DNA from: Paraburkholderia phytofirmans PsJN
GTDB lineage: Bacteria > Pseudomonadota > Gammaproteobacteria > Burkholderiales > Burkholderiaceae
Length of the DNA: 64,000 bases
Assembly: GCF_000020125.1 (NCBI RefSeq)
Contig: NC_010676.1
Location: 1,674,001-1,738,000, forward strand
Reading direction: 5' to 3'
Each line of letters starts with the position of its first letter. Position 1 is the first letter of the stretch. Made by a program: the position numbers and the translations under genes. Of the stretch, positions 16,901 to 26,206 are shown piece after piece. The notes under the pieces are model-generated. The model did no database searches. It saw only the letters and a program-made list of their open reading frames with translations, and was not told the origin of the DNA.

Positions 16901-17728
16901 TCATCTGCCGACGGCCCGATGAGCAAGTCGGAATGCGCGAGGCGTCACACCGGTGTATCGATGAAACACGTCGGTGAAATGCTGCTGAGTCTGAAACCCC
17001 GCACGCGCGCCAACGTCAACCAACGGAATGGCCTCCTCGCATAACATCGCCCTGGCGAATTTCACTCGTTCGAGTGTCACATATAGATGGGGCGGGTTAC
17101 CGGTCGCAATCTTGAAGACGCGTGCAAACTTTGAAGCACTCATGTGCACCAGAACTGCGAGTTGCTCGACCAAAATGGTTTCGGCTATGTTCTCATGAAC
17201 GAAGGCTTGAATACGAGCCAGCTTTTGACGCGTAATCGGCATGTCCGGCTCCTCCGCGCCTGCACAGTGCCCGTAGCGCAGAGCGATGTGCATCGAAATG
17301 ACATCGGCAAAAGCGTCGGCGCAGGCGGTGTCGATAAGATCCGCGCTATTCAAAGCACCCAATGTATCTGCGGCCTCGCGCAGGAACGGATCCCAAAACT
17401 TCGACCATTTCGGAACGATGCCAAACGATTCTTGCGAGACTTGCCCAAGTACGCTCGGTTTGAGTGCGATAACCCATCCCTTTGGATCGTGGTCGGCGCT
17501 CGTGGCCAACGGCGTCGCACAAGGAATAATTGCGACAAATGGCGCACTTATCAGGATGGATTGACTCGTTCCGATGTCGTCGCAGCCCGCAGCCTGCACA
17601 ACAGTGCTGCCCGTCGGTATAACGAGCCGGAATCCCTGCGTTAAATTCGGCGCGTCATCGGTGAAAACGACGTTCATCGGTTGGCAGCGTAACCCGTGAT
17701 CCGGGGTCGATCTAGTTGCTTGCTTCAT
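16901..17728 (-). CDS. AraC family transcriptional regulator
   Basis: A 275-residue regulator. The C-terminal half holds two helix-turn-helix motifs: 'LAVLVHMSASKFARVFKIAT' (about 200) and 'IPLVDVGARAGFQTQQHFTD' (about 240), with the family ending FHRYTGVTPRAFR. The N-terminal part (about 15-150) is a cupin-like sensor with no obvious ligand motif. It reads away from the stress block; whether it controls the DUF1269, HdeD or other genes is unknown. Confidence 0.9.
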   Translation of the reverse strand: MKQATRSTPDHGLRCQPMNVVFTDDAPNLTQGFRLVIPTGSTVVQAAGCDDIGTSQSILISAPFVAIIPCATPLATSADHDPKGWVIALKPSVLGQVSQESFGIVPKWSKFWDPFLREAADTLGALNSADLIDTACADAFADVISMHIALRYGHCAGAEEPDMPITRQKLARIQAFVHENIAETILVEQLAVLVHMSASKFARVFKIATGNPPHLYVTLERVKFARAMLCEEAIPLVDVGARAGFQTQQHFTDVFHRYTGVTPRAFRLAHRAVGR

Positions 17729-18039
17729 GATGAGCAGCAGTCTCCGTTTCGCCTGGTCACATAGCTAAGCTTACGTCGAATTCAAGGCTGTCTGAGGCGA
17801 TTTCGTAATATGGGAAAAAAGAAAGCGATGCAATCCAACGCTCCTGAAGGCATTTTGCAAGCCAATACTTACGCCAAGGTATTGCGCAGCGTTCGACGCG
17901 GATCAGCTTCGCGAAGCGGCATGTCATGCGCGCCGCACGCGCGTCCGCGATCTGTGACCATCGGATCAGACCTGGCGTGGGCAGACTCCTGAGCGCCGTT
18001 TGACGCTCAATCAGGTTGCCCCCGCGAAGCTAGACTGTA

Positions 18040-18390
18040 TTGAGCAGCGGCTGCTCGCCGAGCGCGACATTGCCAGGAAACCTTGGCGGGGGCGCCGATG
18101 ACTTCACACGTGCGATTGCTCGAAGCGATCTTGCGTCTTGTCACGATGGCCGGCATGTCGTTCGAACTACACGGTTTTACTGGAGGCAGCACCGACGCCG
18201 CCGTGCGATTCAAGGCGTCATTACGGGCGTCGGTTTTATCGGCGCCAGGGTGATCCTGCAAAACCGCTCGACCGGAAGAATCAGTGGCTTGACCACGGCG
18301 GCTACGATCCCGGTCACCGCCGCGCTCGCGCATTGTATGTGGCATCGGCGCATGGAACATTCCGGGTATTGCCACCGCGCGTCACATGCG
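18040..18390 (+). pseudogene. MgtC/SapB family pseudogene
   Basis: Fragments of an MgtC-type membrane protein are spread over three frames. ERDIARKP (about 18060) and LVTMAGMSFELHGF (about 18140) precede a switch to GVITGVGFIGARVIL and GLTTAATIPVTAAL (about 18215-18330), and a last switch to CGIGAWNIPGIATA (about 18335-18375). At the first clear break the sequence GTGCGATTCAAGG lacks one base. At least two frameshifts make it non-functional. MgtC normally supports growth in low magnesium and acid. It lies directly before the PRC-barrel gene, within the stress block. Confidence 0.65.
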
Positions 18391-18417
18391 TCGATCACGC
18401 ACGATGTAACAAATATG

Positions 18418-18852
18418 TCACCGATGCTCGTCGTAGTCGGACCTCGGCTTAGGCGTCGTGGGCACCTTTGCATATTGAAACGCGGGCAGCGCCTTGATCG
18501 CATCTTTCGTCGCACCGGCGAGCACCAGTTTGCCGTTGTTGAAATCGAGCTGCTCGATCGGAATGGCCACGTCGTGATGCGACACCCCTAGAAACTGGTT
18601 CGCGGCGATGATCGCAAACGATACCGACCGGTCCGGTGCCACGATAATGTCATGAATGACGCCGACGCGCTCGCCCTTCTCGTTGAAGACCGGTTTATCC
18701 ATCACCGACTTCCTCACGCTCCAGCCCGCCACGATCGCGGCCGACTCTTCCACGCTGACACCTAGCGGCTGGGCGCCGGCCACCTGGGCGTGCGCCTCTA
18801 GCGGAAGCACGAGCGACGACGCGAGCAACCATACAAGCAGATTTGGTTTCAT
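18418..18852 (-). CDS. Exported PRC-barrel domain protein
   Basis: A 144-residue secreted protein. Residues 1-22 form a Sec signal peptide (MKPNLLVWLL..., cleavage near AHA-Q). The mature part contains a PRC-barrel: 'VFNEKGERVGVIHDIIVAPD' and 'VAIPIEQLDFNNGKLVLAGA'. PRC-barrel proteins in this setting are found beside envelope stress genes; ligand unknown. It ends next to the mgtC remnant. Confidence 0.85.
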   Translation of the reverse strand: MKPNLLVWLLASSLVLPLEAHAQVAGAQPLGVSVEESAAIVAGWSVRKSVMDKPVFNEKGERVGVIHDIIVAPDRSVSFAIIAANQFLGVSHHDVAIPIEQLDFNNGKLVLAGATKDAIKALPAFQYAKVPTTPKPRSDYDEHR

Positions 18853-19147
18853 GAGATACCCTTCGTTCGGGTGTTGCGGTGGGAGACCAGGCCAGCAATG
18901 ATCACGCTAATGCCAGACAGTGCCTGGCATAAGTTCATGTTAGAACCCCTCACGGCAAGCCGCTATAAAAATAATTACGATGAATCGGCTTATTTTGGTG
19001 CATCCCGGATGCCAATCCGGATGTCGTTCAGCAGGCATCCTGAATGAACGCAGGATCGCGAAACGCACGGCAGAAACTCGAAAGAATCGCAGATGCGCTG
19101 AGCCTAGACTGAAGTTCATCACCTGACGGTACAGCCTGGAGTCCCAC

Positions 19148-19723
19148 ATGGATGAACTGCTTGGACGCGCTTGGTGGATGCTCATCCTGCGTGGCACGGT
19201 CGCGCTGCTGTTCGGCACTCTGGCGCTATTCTGGCCCGGTCTCACTCTGCTATTGCTCATCACCCTCTTTAGCGTCTACGCGATCGTCGGCGGCATTGTT
19301 GCGATTGTCGCGGCCATCCGCTACCGCGTGACGCACCGCGGCTGGTGGGTGCCCTTGCTGCTCGGCATCTGCAGCATCGCCGCCGGTGTGATAGCCGCGC
19401 TAGTGCCGGGCATTACTACGCTCGTGCTGGTCGCCGTCATTGGCGCAAACGCGATGATTACCGGCGTATTCGATCTGATCGCAGCAACGCGGCTGCACAG
19501 GCGTCTGCGCAATGCGTGGATGCTGGTGCTCACCGGAGTGCTATCCGTGCTGTTCGGCATCTTCGTGCTGCTCTTTCCGGGCGCGGGTGCACTAGCGCTC
19601 GTCTGGCTGATCGGCGTGTATGCGTTGTTCACCGGCGCGCTGCTGGTCGTGCTCGGCATCACTGCGCGTGCCTGGCACCAGGATGGTCTGACCGCCGAGC
19701 CACACGCGCCATTACATCCGTAA
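19148..19723 (+). CDS. hdeD: HdeD family acid-resistance membrane protein
   Basis: A 191-residue inner-membrane protein with six hydrophobic helices arranged as three DUF308 hairpin repeats. The opening WWMLILRGTVALLFGTLALF and later WMLVLTGVLSVLFGIFVLLF show the repeat. HdeD in E. coli contributes to acid resistance at high cell density, and HdeD homologues are a standard part of the tLST/LHR stress islands. It starts the co-directional run HdeD, Hsp20, ClpK. The mechanism is not known. Confidence 0.9.
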   Translation: MDELLGRAWWMLILRGTVALLFGTLALFWPGLTLLLLITLFSVYAIVGGIVAIVAAIRYRVTHRGWWVPLLLGICSIAAGVIAALVPGITTLVLVAVIGANAMITGVFDLIAATRLHRRLRNAWMLVLTGVLSVLFGIFVLLFPGAGALALVWLIGVYALFTGALLVVLGITARAWHQDGLTAEPHAPLHP

Positions 19724-19897
19724 ACATACGGCTCACGGGTACTTTTATCGGTCACCAGGTCAAGGCCGCAGCCAGCCCCGCGTCCGCACTCGCGGCGCGC
19801 CCGCGGACGATGCGCGCCGGCCGCGCCCCTCGCATTCGAGGCCGAATGGACTGCCAGTAATCTCCGCTGGTCCAGCCTCAGGTCCGGCGCTGGCGCA

Positions 19898-19909
19898 CTT
19901 TACGTAAGG
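19898..19909 (+). promoter_or_regulatory. Possible RNA hairpin covering the hsp20 ribosome-binding site
   Basis: CTTT-ACGT-AAGG can fold with AAGG of the Shine-Dalgarno AAGGAG paired to CUUU (one G-U pair). This resembles the logic of four-U RNA thermometers that control Hsp20 genes. The stem is only four pairs, so this is weak. Confidence 0.25.
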
Positions 19910-19917
19910 AGAATCAC

Positions 19918-20553
19918 GTGCCGCTCGATCTCGACAAATGGAATCCGTTCCGGTTTTTACGCTCGCACCCTGCGCAAAAAAACGCAGCGGGCCGCGCCGA
20001 TGCGCCGCGCACCAGCCAGCAAAGCGCGCAGCAAAATGGGCAGCAGACCGGCGGCATGCCAATGGATAACGGGGCACCGATGGCAACCGCTGCTGCGCCG
20101 GTAGCACTTGCGCAGGCCCCCTGGCCGCTACCCGATCCGATTCATCTGTTTGCCGAATTGATCCGTGATCCGTTCGGCGGCCGTGGGCCGCTCGGAAGCT
20201 GGTTCGGCGACTTCAGTGCAAGCGAGTTTCAACCTCGAATCGACGTCACCGACGAAGGCGACGCACTGCGTATCGTCGCCGAATTGCCGGGCATGACCCG
20301 CGACGACGTCGAACTCGAAGTGATTGAAGACATGCTGATTATCAGCGGCGAAAAGCGTTTCGAATCGACGAGCGAAGAACAGGGATGCTATCGGGTCGAG
20401 CGGTCGTTCGGACATTTTCAGCGTGCGGTCCCGCTGCCCGCGGGCGTCGATCTCGACCGGGCAGACGCAAGATTCGAGAACGGCGTGCTGACGCTGCGCG
20501 TCCCCAAAGCGGTCAGAGAACCGGCGGCGAAGCGGCGCATCGAGATCAAATAA
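19918..20553 (+). CDS. Hsp20/alpha-crystallin small heat-shock protein
   Basis: A 211-residue chaperone with a long, glutamine- and alanine-rich N-terminal arm (1-95) and an alpha-crystallin domain (about 102-200). Visible core: FQPRIDVTDEGDALRIVAEL, PGMTRDDVELEV, ISGEKRFE, FQRAVPLPAGVD, and ENGVLTLRVPKA. The C-terminal IEIK tail matches the oligomerising IXI motif. It holds unfolding proteins for the disaggregase encoded next. The start is GTG at 19918 with AAGGAG eight bases before. A small heat-shock protein before ClpK is the canonical tLST order. Confidence 0.93.
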   Translation: MPLDLDKWNPFRFLRSHPAQKNAAGRADAPRTSQQSAQQNGQQTGGMPMDNGAPMATAAAPVALAQAPWPLPDPIHLFAELIRDPFGGRGPLGSWFGDFSASEFQPRIDVTDEGDALRIVAELPGMTRDDVELEVIEDMLIISGEKRFESTSEEQGCYRVERSFGHFQRAVPLPAGVDLDRADARFENGVLTLRVPKAVREPAAKRRIEIK

Positions 20554-20776
20554 CCCCATCGGTACTCCGGCGTCAGGCCTATCGTGAAACGACTCGTCAG
20601 CTTTCGCGGTCTCGATCACTCGACTCATGCCGGCGTCGAGCAGCAGATTGGCGAATAGGCCACGCACTATCTGAAGCGGCGCGCTGCGCACCGGCGAACA
20701 AACAGCTGAACAGATTTTTTCCACCACCCATACCCGCCCGGGAAGCCATACCCTCACGGACGAAAAGGAGATCATC

Positions 20777-23611
20777 ATGGCCGAGTGCAGTGTTTGTGGA
20801 AAACCCGCGACCTCGCAGATCACGATCACCGAAAACGGTCAGCGCCGTCAGCTGATGTTGTGCAACGAGCACTACATGGAGTTTATGGCCCGCAATCAGC
20901 GCCGCCTGTCGCCGCTCGAGTCCCTCTTTCACGGCGGACTTTTCGACAGTCTGTTCGACGACATGTGGCCACCGATTGAAGGCGGCCGCGGTAACCGGTC
21001 ACGCATCGGACGCGCGCCCGGACAATCCGGCGGAGCGGATCAGGCTACAGGCGCCGGTAGCGGACAAATGGGCGATTCAGCGGGCGCGCACCCAGGCGGC
21101 CGGACGCGCCGGCATCGCCGGGCGCGTGAAGCGGTGGATCTGCAGACGTACCTGAGCCAAAGCGGGCTGGACCGCCTGCAAGCCGCGGCGCAGGCAGCGG
21201 TCGAATTTGGCAAGAACGAAGTCGATACGGAACACCTGTTGCTGGCGCTCGCCGATAACAATGTGGTGCAGGAAATCCTTCGCGAATTCAAGCTTGATCC
21301 CGAAGAGATCAAGAAGACCGTCGACCAGACCGCGCCGCGCGGCACCCGCAAGGAGCCGAGCGACAATGAGCAGATCGGCGTGTCGCCACGCGCCAAGAGT
21401 GCGTTGGAAAATGCGTTGAGGTCGTCGCTGGAACTGGGTCACAACTATGTCGGACCAGAGCATATTCTGATTGGGCTTGTCGAGGAAGAAGACGGCTTTG
21501 CAGGCGAATTGCTGCGCAAGCTCGGACTGTCGCCACAATCGATGCGGCAAAAATCGGTCAAGGTGGTCGGCAAGGGTGCCGAAGACGGCAAGATGGAAGA
21601 CCGCTCCACCACGCCCACGCTCGACAAGTACGCGCGCGATCTCAGCGCACTCGCGCGTCAAGGCAAGCTGGATCCCGTGATCGGCCGTGACAAGGAGATC
21701 GAAACCACCATTGAAGTGCTCGCGCGGCGGCGCAAGAACAATCCGGTACTGATCGGCGAACCCGGTGTGGGTAAGACCGCTATCGTCGAAGGTCTGGCGC
21801 AACGCATTGCTCAGGACCAGGTGCCGGAAGTGCTGCGCGGCAAGCGCGTGGTCGAACTGAATATCAACAGCGTCGTGGCTGGCGCGAAGTATCGTGGCGA
21901 GTTCGAGGAGCGCGTCAAGCAGGTACTGGATGAGATCATCGAGAACCAGGACCGTCTGGTTGTATTTATCGACGAACTGCATACGATTGTCGGCGCCGGC
22001 CAGGGCGGCGGCGAAGGTGGCCTCGACATCGGCAATGTCTTCAAGCCGGCGCTCGCTCGCGGTGAGTTGCACCTCGTAGGTGCGACCACGTTGAACGAAT
22101 ACCAGAAGTACATTGAAAAGGACTCGGCATTGGAGCGGCGCTTTCAGCCCGTCATGGTGCCCGAGCCTAGCGTCGAGGAAACGGTCGAGATTCTGCGTGG
22201 CCTGCGCGACCGGCTCGAAGCACATCACAAGGTGAAAATCACCGAAGAGGCGATCGCTGCCGCGGCAAAGCTTTCGGACCGTTACATTGCTGCACGCTTT
22301 CTGCCAGACAAGGCGATCGATCTGCTCGATCAGGCCGCAGCCCGCGTGCGCATTTCGTCGAACTCGCGCCCGCAGCCATTGCACGATGTCGAAGCGAGCA
22401 TCCGCCGCATCAAGCAGGAACAGCACGCGGCCAGCGCTGCGAAGGAATTCGATAAAGCCAAGGAACTGGAAGGACGGCTAGTCGCGGAACAAAAGCGCCT
22501 GCATGAGGCCACTGAAACATGGAAGAAGGAGCGCGGCACCAGTTCGCAGGAAGTGACGGCCGAAGACATCGCGCAGATCGTTTCGTCTCTCACGGGCGTA
22601 CCGTTATCTGAACTCACGGCCGAGGACCGTGAAAAGCTGTTGCGACTGGAAGACCATCTGAAGGAACGCGTAGTCGGCCAGGATGAAGCCGTCTCCGCCG
22701 TCGCCAAAGCGGTGCGGCTTTCGCGCGCCGGTTTGACAGAGGCCGGCAAGCCGACTGCAAGCTTCCTCTTTCTTGGGCCTACGGGTGTGGGTAAAACCGA
22801 ACTCGCGAAGGCGCTAGCCGCTTCGGTGTTCGGCGACGAGAACGCGCTGGTGCGCATCGACATGAGCGAGTATTCCGAGCGTCATACGGTGGCGCGGCTG
22901 GTCGGCGCGCCGCCCGGATATGTCGGCTACGAGGAAGGCGGGCAACTCACCGAGCGCGTGCGGCGCAGGCCATATTGCGTCGTGTTGCTCGACGAAATCG
23001 AAAAGGCGAACTCGGAGGTGCACAACCTCTTGCTGCAACTGTTCGACGAAGGGCGGCTCACCGACGGCAAGGGACGTCTGATCGATTTCACCAACACGAT
23101 CATCATCGCCACCAGCAATATCGGCTCACAGCTGATTCAGGAAAACATGAAGGCCGACGCGAAGCAACTCGACTACCCCGAACTGCGCGACCGGTTGATG
23201 GAATTGCTGCGGCATCATTTCAGGCCCGAGTTCCTGAATCGGGTCGATGAAGTCGTCGTGTTCCATGCACTCGGCAAGGAGCAGATTCGCCGTATCGTAG
23301 ACCTGCAACTTGCGCGCGTACGGCGTACGGCGTTGGCCCAAGGCATCGATCTTTCGTTCGACGACGGGTTGCGCGATCATCTTGCACAGATCGGCTATGA
23401 CCCCGAGTTCGGTGCGCGGATGCTCAAGCGCAAGATCCGTCTTGAAGTGGAATCGCAACTCGCCGACGCGCTGTTGCGAGGCGACGTGCGCGATGGCGAC
23501 AAGGTCACGATGACCTACGACTCAGGTTCACGCTCTGTGCTTGTGCAAAAGGGAGCATCGCCCACTGAAGCGCCCAGCGAGGCGTCACAGCAGGCACCCG
23601 CACACGCGTAA
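20777..23611 (+). CDS. clpK: ClpK/ClpG-type AAA+ disaggregase
   Basis: A 944-residue Hsp100 ATPase. N-terminus: a zinc-finger-like module with C4, C7, C29 and H32, then a low-complexity linker and a Clp_N double repeat (about 125-265). D1 Walker A GEPGVGKT is at 327-334 with Walker [10 protein letters not shown] short UVR-like coiled coil ([14 protein letters not shown], about 552) replaces the long ClpB M-domain. D2 Walker A GPTGVGKT is at 667-674. The D2 stretch between TSNIGSQ and FRPEFLNR lacks the IGF/VGF-type ClpP-docking tripeptide, so it probably works without protease, as known for ClpG. AGGAG precedes the ATG. Such genes confer heat tolerance. Confidence 0.93.
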   Translation: MAECSVCGKPATSQITITENGQRRQLMLCNEHYMEFMARNQRRLSPLESLFHGGLFDSLFDDMWPPIEGGRGNRSRIGRAPGQSGGADQATGAGSGQMGDSAGAHPGGRTRRHRRAREAVDLQTYLSQSGLDRLQAAAQAAVEFGKNEVDTEHLLLALADNNVVQEILREFKLDPEEIKKTVDQTAPRGTRKEPSDNEQIGVSPRAKSALENALRSSLELGHNYVGPEHILIGLVEEEDGFAGELLRKLGLSPQSMRQKSVKVVGKGAEDGKMEDRSTTPTLDKYARDLSALARQGKLDPVIGRDKEIETTIEVLARRRKNNPVLIGEPGVGKTAIVEGLAQRIAQDQVPEVLRGKRVVELNINSVVAGAKYRGEFEERVKQVLDEIIENQDRLVVFIDELHTIVGAGQGGGEGGLDIGNVFKPALARGELHLVGATTLNEYQKYIEKDSALERRFQPVMVPEPSVEETVEILRGLRDRLEAHHKVKITEEAIAAAAKLSDRYIAARFLPDKAIDLLDQAAARVRISSNSRPQPLHDVEASIRRIKQEQHAASAAKEFDKAKELEGRLVAEQKRLHEATETWKKERGTSSQEVTAEDIAQIVSSLTGVPLSELTAEDREKLLRLEDHLKERVVGQDEAVSAVAKAVRLSRAGLTEAGKPTASFLFLGPTGVGKTELAKALAASVFGDENALVRIDMSEYSERHTVARLVGAPPGYVGYEEGGQLTERVRRRPYCVVLLDEIEKANSEVHNLLLQLFDEGRLTDGKGRLIDFTNTIIIATSNIGSQLIQENMKADAKQLDYPELRDRLMELLRHHFRPEFLNRVDEVVVFHALGKEQIRRIVDLQLARVRRTALAQGIDLSFDDGLRDHLAQIGYDPEFGARMLKRKIRLEVESQLADALLRGDVRDGDKVTMTYDSGSRSVLVQKGASPTEAPSEASQQAPAHA

Positions 23612-23630
23612 CGCTGGCACGACTGAGAAC

Positions 23631-23661
23631 GCGACGCCGCCCGCCCGTGCGGAGGCGTCGC
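23631..23661. terminator. Hairpin between convergent clpK and zinc-finger genes
   Basis: GCGACGCC (23631-23638) and GGCGTCGC (23654-23661) form a perfect 8-base-pair stem with a 15-base loop. It sits between the clpK stop (23611) and the convergent stop at 23664. No T-run follows on either strand, so terminator function is uncertain. Confidence 0.4.
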
Positions 23662-23663
23662 CC

Positions 23664-23936
23664 TCACGATTCAAGTTCACCCACTACGATCTCATCGCGA
23701 TAGCACCAGATCCACGTTTCGCCGGGTTCGATTGAACGTACCAGCGGATGACCGGTCGCGTGAAAATGCTTGCTTGCATGCCGGTTGGGCGACGAATCGC
23801 AGCAGCCGACGTGTCCGCAAGAAAGACAAAGCCTTAAATGTACCCACGGCTGGCCAAGCTTCACGCAGTCCTCGCAATAGTTGATGGACGTGCGGAGAAT
23901 GCGGGCTTCGCCCAGGTGCGTGCAACCAGGGGTCAT
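23664..23936 (-). CDS. UBP-type zinc finger protein
   Basis: A 90-residue protein made almost entirely of a zf-UBP domain. Metal ligands are seen in CEDCVKLG, LCLSCGHVGCCDSS and HASKHFHATGHPLV, ending WIWCYRDEIVV. In eukaryotes this fold binds ubiquitin C-termini; the bacterial role is unknown. Such stand-alone genes commonly neighbour the thioredoxin-reductase-like gene that lies upstream here on the same strand (58 bases apart), so the two are probably co-transcribed. Confidence 0.9.
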   Translation of the reverse strand: MTPGCTHLGEARILRTSINYCEDCVKLGQPWVHLRLCLSCGHVGCCDSSPNRHASKHFHATGHPLVRSIEPGETWIWCYRDEIVVGELES

Positions 23937-23994
23937 GATCGTGCTCCTCGGACAGGTATGCGCTGACGTGCGGGGATCAAGATTGCGCTCGTGC

Positions 23995-25236
23995 TCAGGC
24001 GCTACTCAGATAGCGATGCACCAGCGCCACAGCCATTGCCCCCTCGCCGACTGCCGACGCCACGCGCTTGATCGACGCGTGACGCACGTCGCCCGCTGCG
24101 AATACGCCGGGCATGCACGTTTCCAGATGCAGCGGCGCGCGTTCGAGAGGCCAATTCAGGTTCGCCTGATATTCCTGCAGATCAGGACCGGTTACGAGAT
24201 AGCCGCCTTTATCGCGAACGATGCCGACCTCCTGCGCCCACTCCGTCTGCGGCACGCCGCCAATGCAGACGAATAGCCAACTCGTTTTTACTGTGCGGTC
24301 CCGAGCGGTTCGCGCATCGGTCAGCGTGATCTCCTGCAATACGTCATGACCTGCGAGCGCGGTAACTTCGGTGCACGTACGCACTTCAATGTTCGACGCC
24401 GATGTGATGCGATCCACCAGGTATTGGGACAACGTGTTCCTAAGCGATGCATCACGCACGAGCATATAGACGCGGTTGGCGGACTGTGAAAAATGCATGG
24501 CGGCCTGTCCCGCCGAATTGCCGCCGCCCACCACATATACGTCTTCGCCATGGATCAGCGTGGCCTCACTGGCGCCAGCGCCGTAATAAAGGCCTGCACC
24601 TAGAAAGCGCTCTTCACCTGCCAGGCCTAGCGTGCGATATGCGACGCCGGTCGCGCAGATCGACGTGCGCGCTGTGATACGCGTGCCGTCTTCCAGAGAC
24701 ACGATGCCTTGGCCCGGAGGGAACTCCGCGTGCACGCCAGCGCGCGCCAGCAGGATTTCGGCGCCGAACTTGACGGCCTGGTCGCGCGCCCGTTCAGCGA
24801 GCTCCGCGCCGCTCACGCCCTGTGGAAAGCCCAGATAGTTCTCGATCTTCGAACTGCTGCCTGCCTGACCGCCCACTGCCCAGCGCTCCACCAGTACGGT
24901 ATGCAGTCCCTCCGATGCACCGTACACCGCGGCGCTCAATCCCGCCGGCCCTGCGCCGTAAATCGCCAGATCGTAGGCCTCGCGCGACGGATTTGCAAAC
25001 CAGCCGAGCTTCTCCGTGATTTGCCGGATGGTGGGACATTCCAGCCGCGTTCCGTCATGGAAGACGCAGACCGGCAAGCGCGAATCGGAAAGGTGCTGCA
25101 CATGCGCCAGTTCCTCCGCTTCCTTATCGCTGCCCAGTTCGATCCATTCGAACGGTATGTCGCAGCGATGCAGGAAGTCGCGTATCGCGTAGCCATTTGC
25201 ACTGCGCATGCGTCCATAGATCCTGACCATGAACAT
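23995..25236 (-). CDS. Thioredoxin-reductase-like FAD oxidoreductase lacking the redox CxxC
   Basis: A 413-residue flavoprotein. An N-terminal glutaredoxin-like domain (about 1-80, MVRIYGRMRSANGYAIRDFL) has no CxxC. The TrxR part shows FAD motif YGAGPAGLSAAVYGA, 'VGGQAGSSSKIENYLGFPQG', NAD(P) motif VVGGGNSAGQAAMHFS and C-terminal GVFAAGDVR. Where true TrxR has CATC, this protein has YYGAGASEA. The family is known without the disulfide; partners are unclear. The ATG at 25236 has AAAGGCGG before it; an ATG at 25257 lacks a ribosome site. tLST islands carry a thioredoxin-type gene at the comparable place. Confidence 0.88.
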   Translation of the reverse strand: MFMVRIYGRMRSANGYAIRDFLHRCDIPFEWIELGSDKEAEELAHVQHLSDSRLPVCVFHDGTRLECPTIRQITEKLGWFANPSREAYDLAIYGAGPAGLSAAVYGASEGLHTVLVERWAVGGQAGSSSKIENYLGFPQGVSGAELAERARDQAVKFGAEILLARAGVHAEFPPGQGIVSLEDGTRITARTSICATGVAYRTLGLAGEERFLGAGLYYGAGASEATLIHGEDVYVVGGGNSAGQAAMHFSQSANRVYMLVRDASLRNTLSQYLVDRITSASNIEVRTCTEVTALAGHDVLQEITLTDARTARDRTVKTSWLFVCIGGVPQTEWAQEVGIVRDKGGYLVTGPDLQEYQANLNWPLERAPLHLETCMPGVFAAGDVRHASIKRVASAVGEGAMAVALVHRYLSSA

Positions 25237-25445
25237 GCTATCCGCCTTTGAGGACATTCAGGAGTGACTTTCGCTTCTCGCCCTTCACAAGCAGACCACC
25301 GCGCCAGGATAACGGCGGTTGGCCGTATTCGTGCACCATAGGCTCATCCTGGATCGGCGTCTTTCGCGATCCTGCCGGGCTTCATCCGCTTTCTGCTGAT
25401 GGCTCCATCGCCGTATTCGTTCTGCTTTGGTTTCGCATCAAGGCG

Positions 25446-25560
25446 TCAATCAGGAAGCACGAATTCGGTGCGCATGTCTTCGATCACTTTCCGGGCATCC
25501 TCTTCGCAATCTGCGCTCAGGTCATTGAGCGGCACGCGCCTGTGATTGAATAGCGCATAC
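25446..25560 (-). pseudogene. 3' remnant of the 80-residue small gene at 14483
   Basis: Reading leftward, the frame gives VPLNDLSADCEEDA then RKVIEDMRTEFVLPD and a stop at 25446. This aligns with VPLN...RRIVEDMRTEFVLPD at the end of the 14483 gene. The first ~50 codons and a start are absent. The flank at 25590-25605 (AAGTCTAGT) resembles the upstream region of the intact copy, as if an internal piece had been deleted. Confidence 0.65.
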
Positions 25561-26206
25561 GTTCCTCGTGCGCGAGCACGACGGCGACGCTTTAAGTCTA
25601 GTCACTAATCCGGGGGATGTAGGGATAATCGCTCCCTTCCGCGGACTGCATCAACGGAGGGCGCGGTGCGAAATGGCTCTTCGGAGAAGCGCGCAAACGC
25701 CACAGGGGCCAGATCCTCTCCAGGCCAGCGCGTATCGTATCCAAGACCAGCAGCACACCAGCGGCAAGAGCCATGCGCGAGGCTGCATCGAACCGTGCGT
25801 CAAGCGAGGCCTCCTAAGACCTGCATGGGTCGTATGTGCGGTTGACGGCCGGTCGGCGTATCCTCGGCGCGGCGGATGGTGAGGCATCCCTGTCGCGCCG
25901 CCAAAAACGCGTATTCGCTATTGCGCTCGTTGGGGTACAGTGCATGAACCTGCTGTTTCAAACGTGGTATCTCTTCGACTACATGACAGGAACCGGTATC
26001 GGAAGCGCGAGATAGTGCGACCTCCGTTATCAATACCTGAATATGTCTGTCCGCTGTGCGCAGCTATCCGCAAAGAAGCCGCGCAAACGCGAAGGACCGT
26101 AGCATGTGCGTTAATCGACCTTCGAATGAATTGTTCACGGCGCATGTGCGATCCGTGCGCGCCTGGTGCGTTCGCGGCGCGGCGACGGCCGTCCGGGAGT
26201 CAAATC
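25561..26206. other. Long gap before psiE, no convincing gene
   Basis: This stretch of about 650 bases holds only weak frames. One, on the minus strand at 25598-25774, gives 58 residues (MALAAGVLLVLDTI...) with an open frame before it and could be another decayed gene. No RNA, repeat or promoter stood out. Confidence 0.4.

Noticed and set aside
21077..22426. 449-codon minus-strand frame across clpK
   Set aside because: Mirror frame of the highly conserved AAA+ coding sequence; no recognisable protein.
25598..25774. 58-residue minus-strand frame (MALAAGVLLVLDTI...)
   Set aside because: Looks partly protein-like, and might be a remnant, but no ribosome site, family or conservation evidence.
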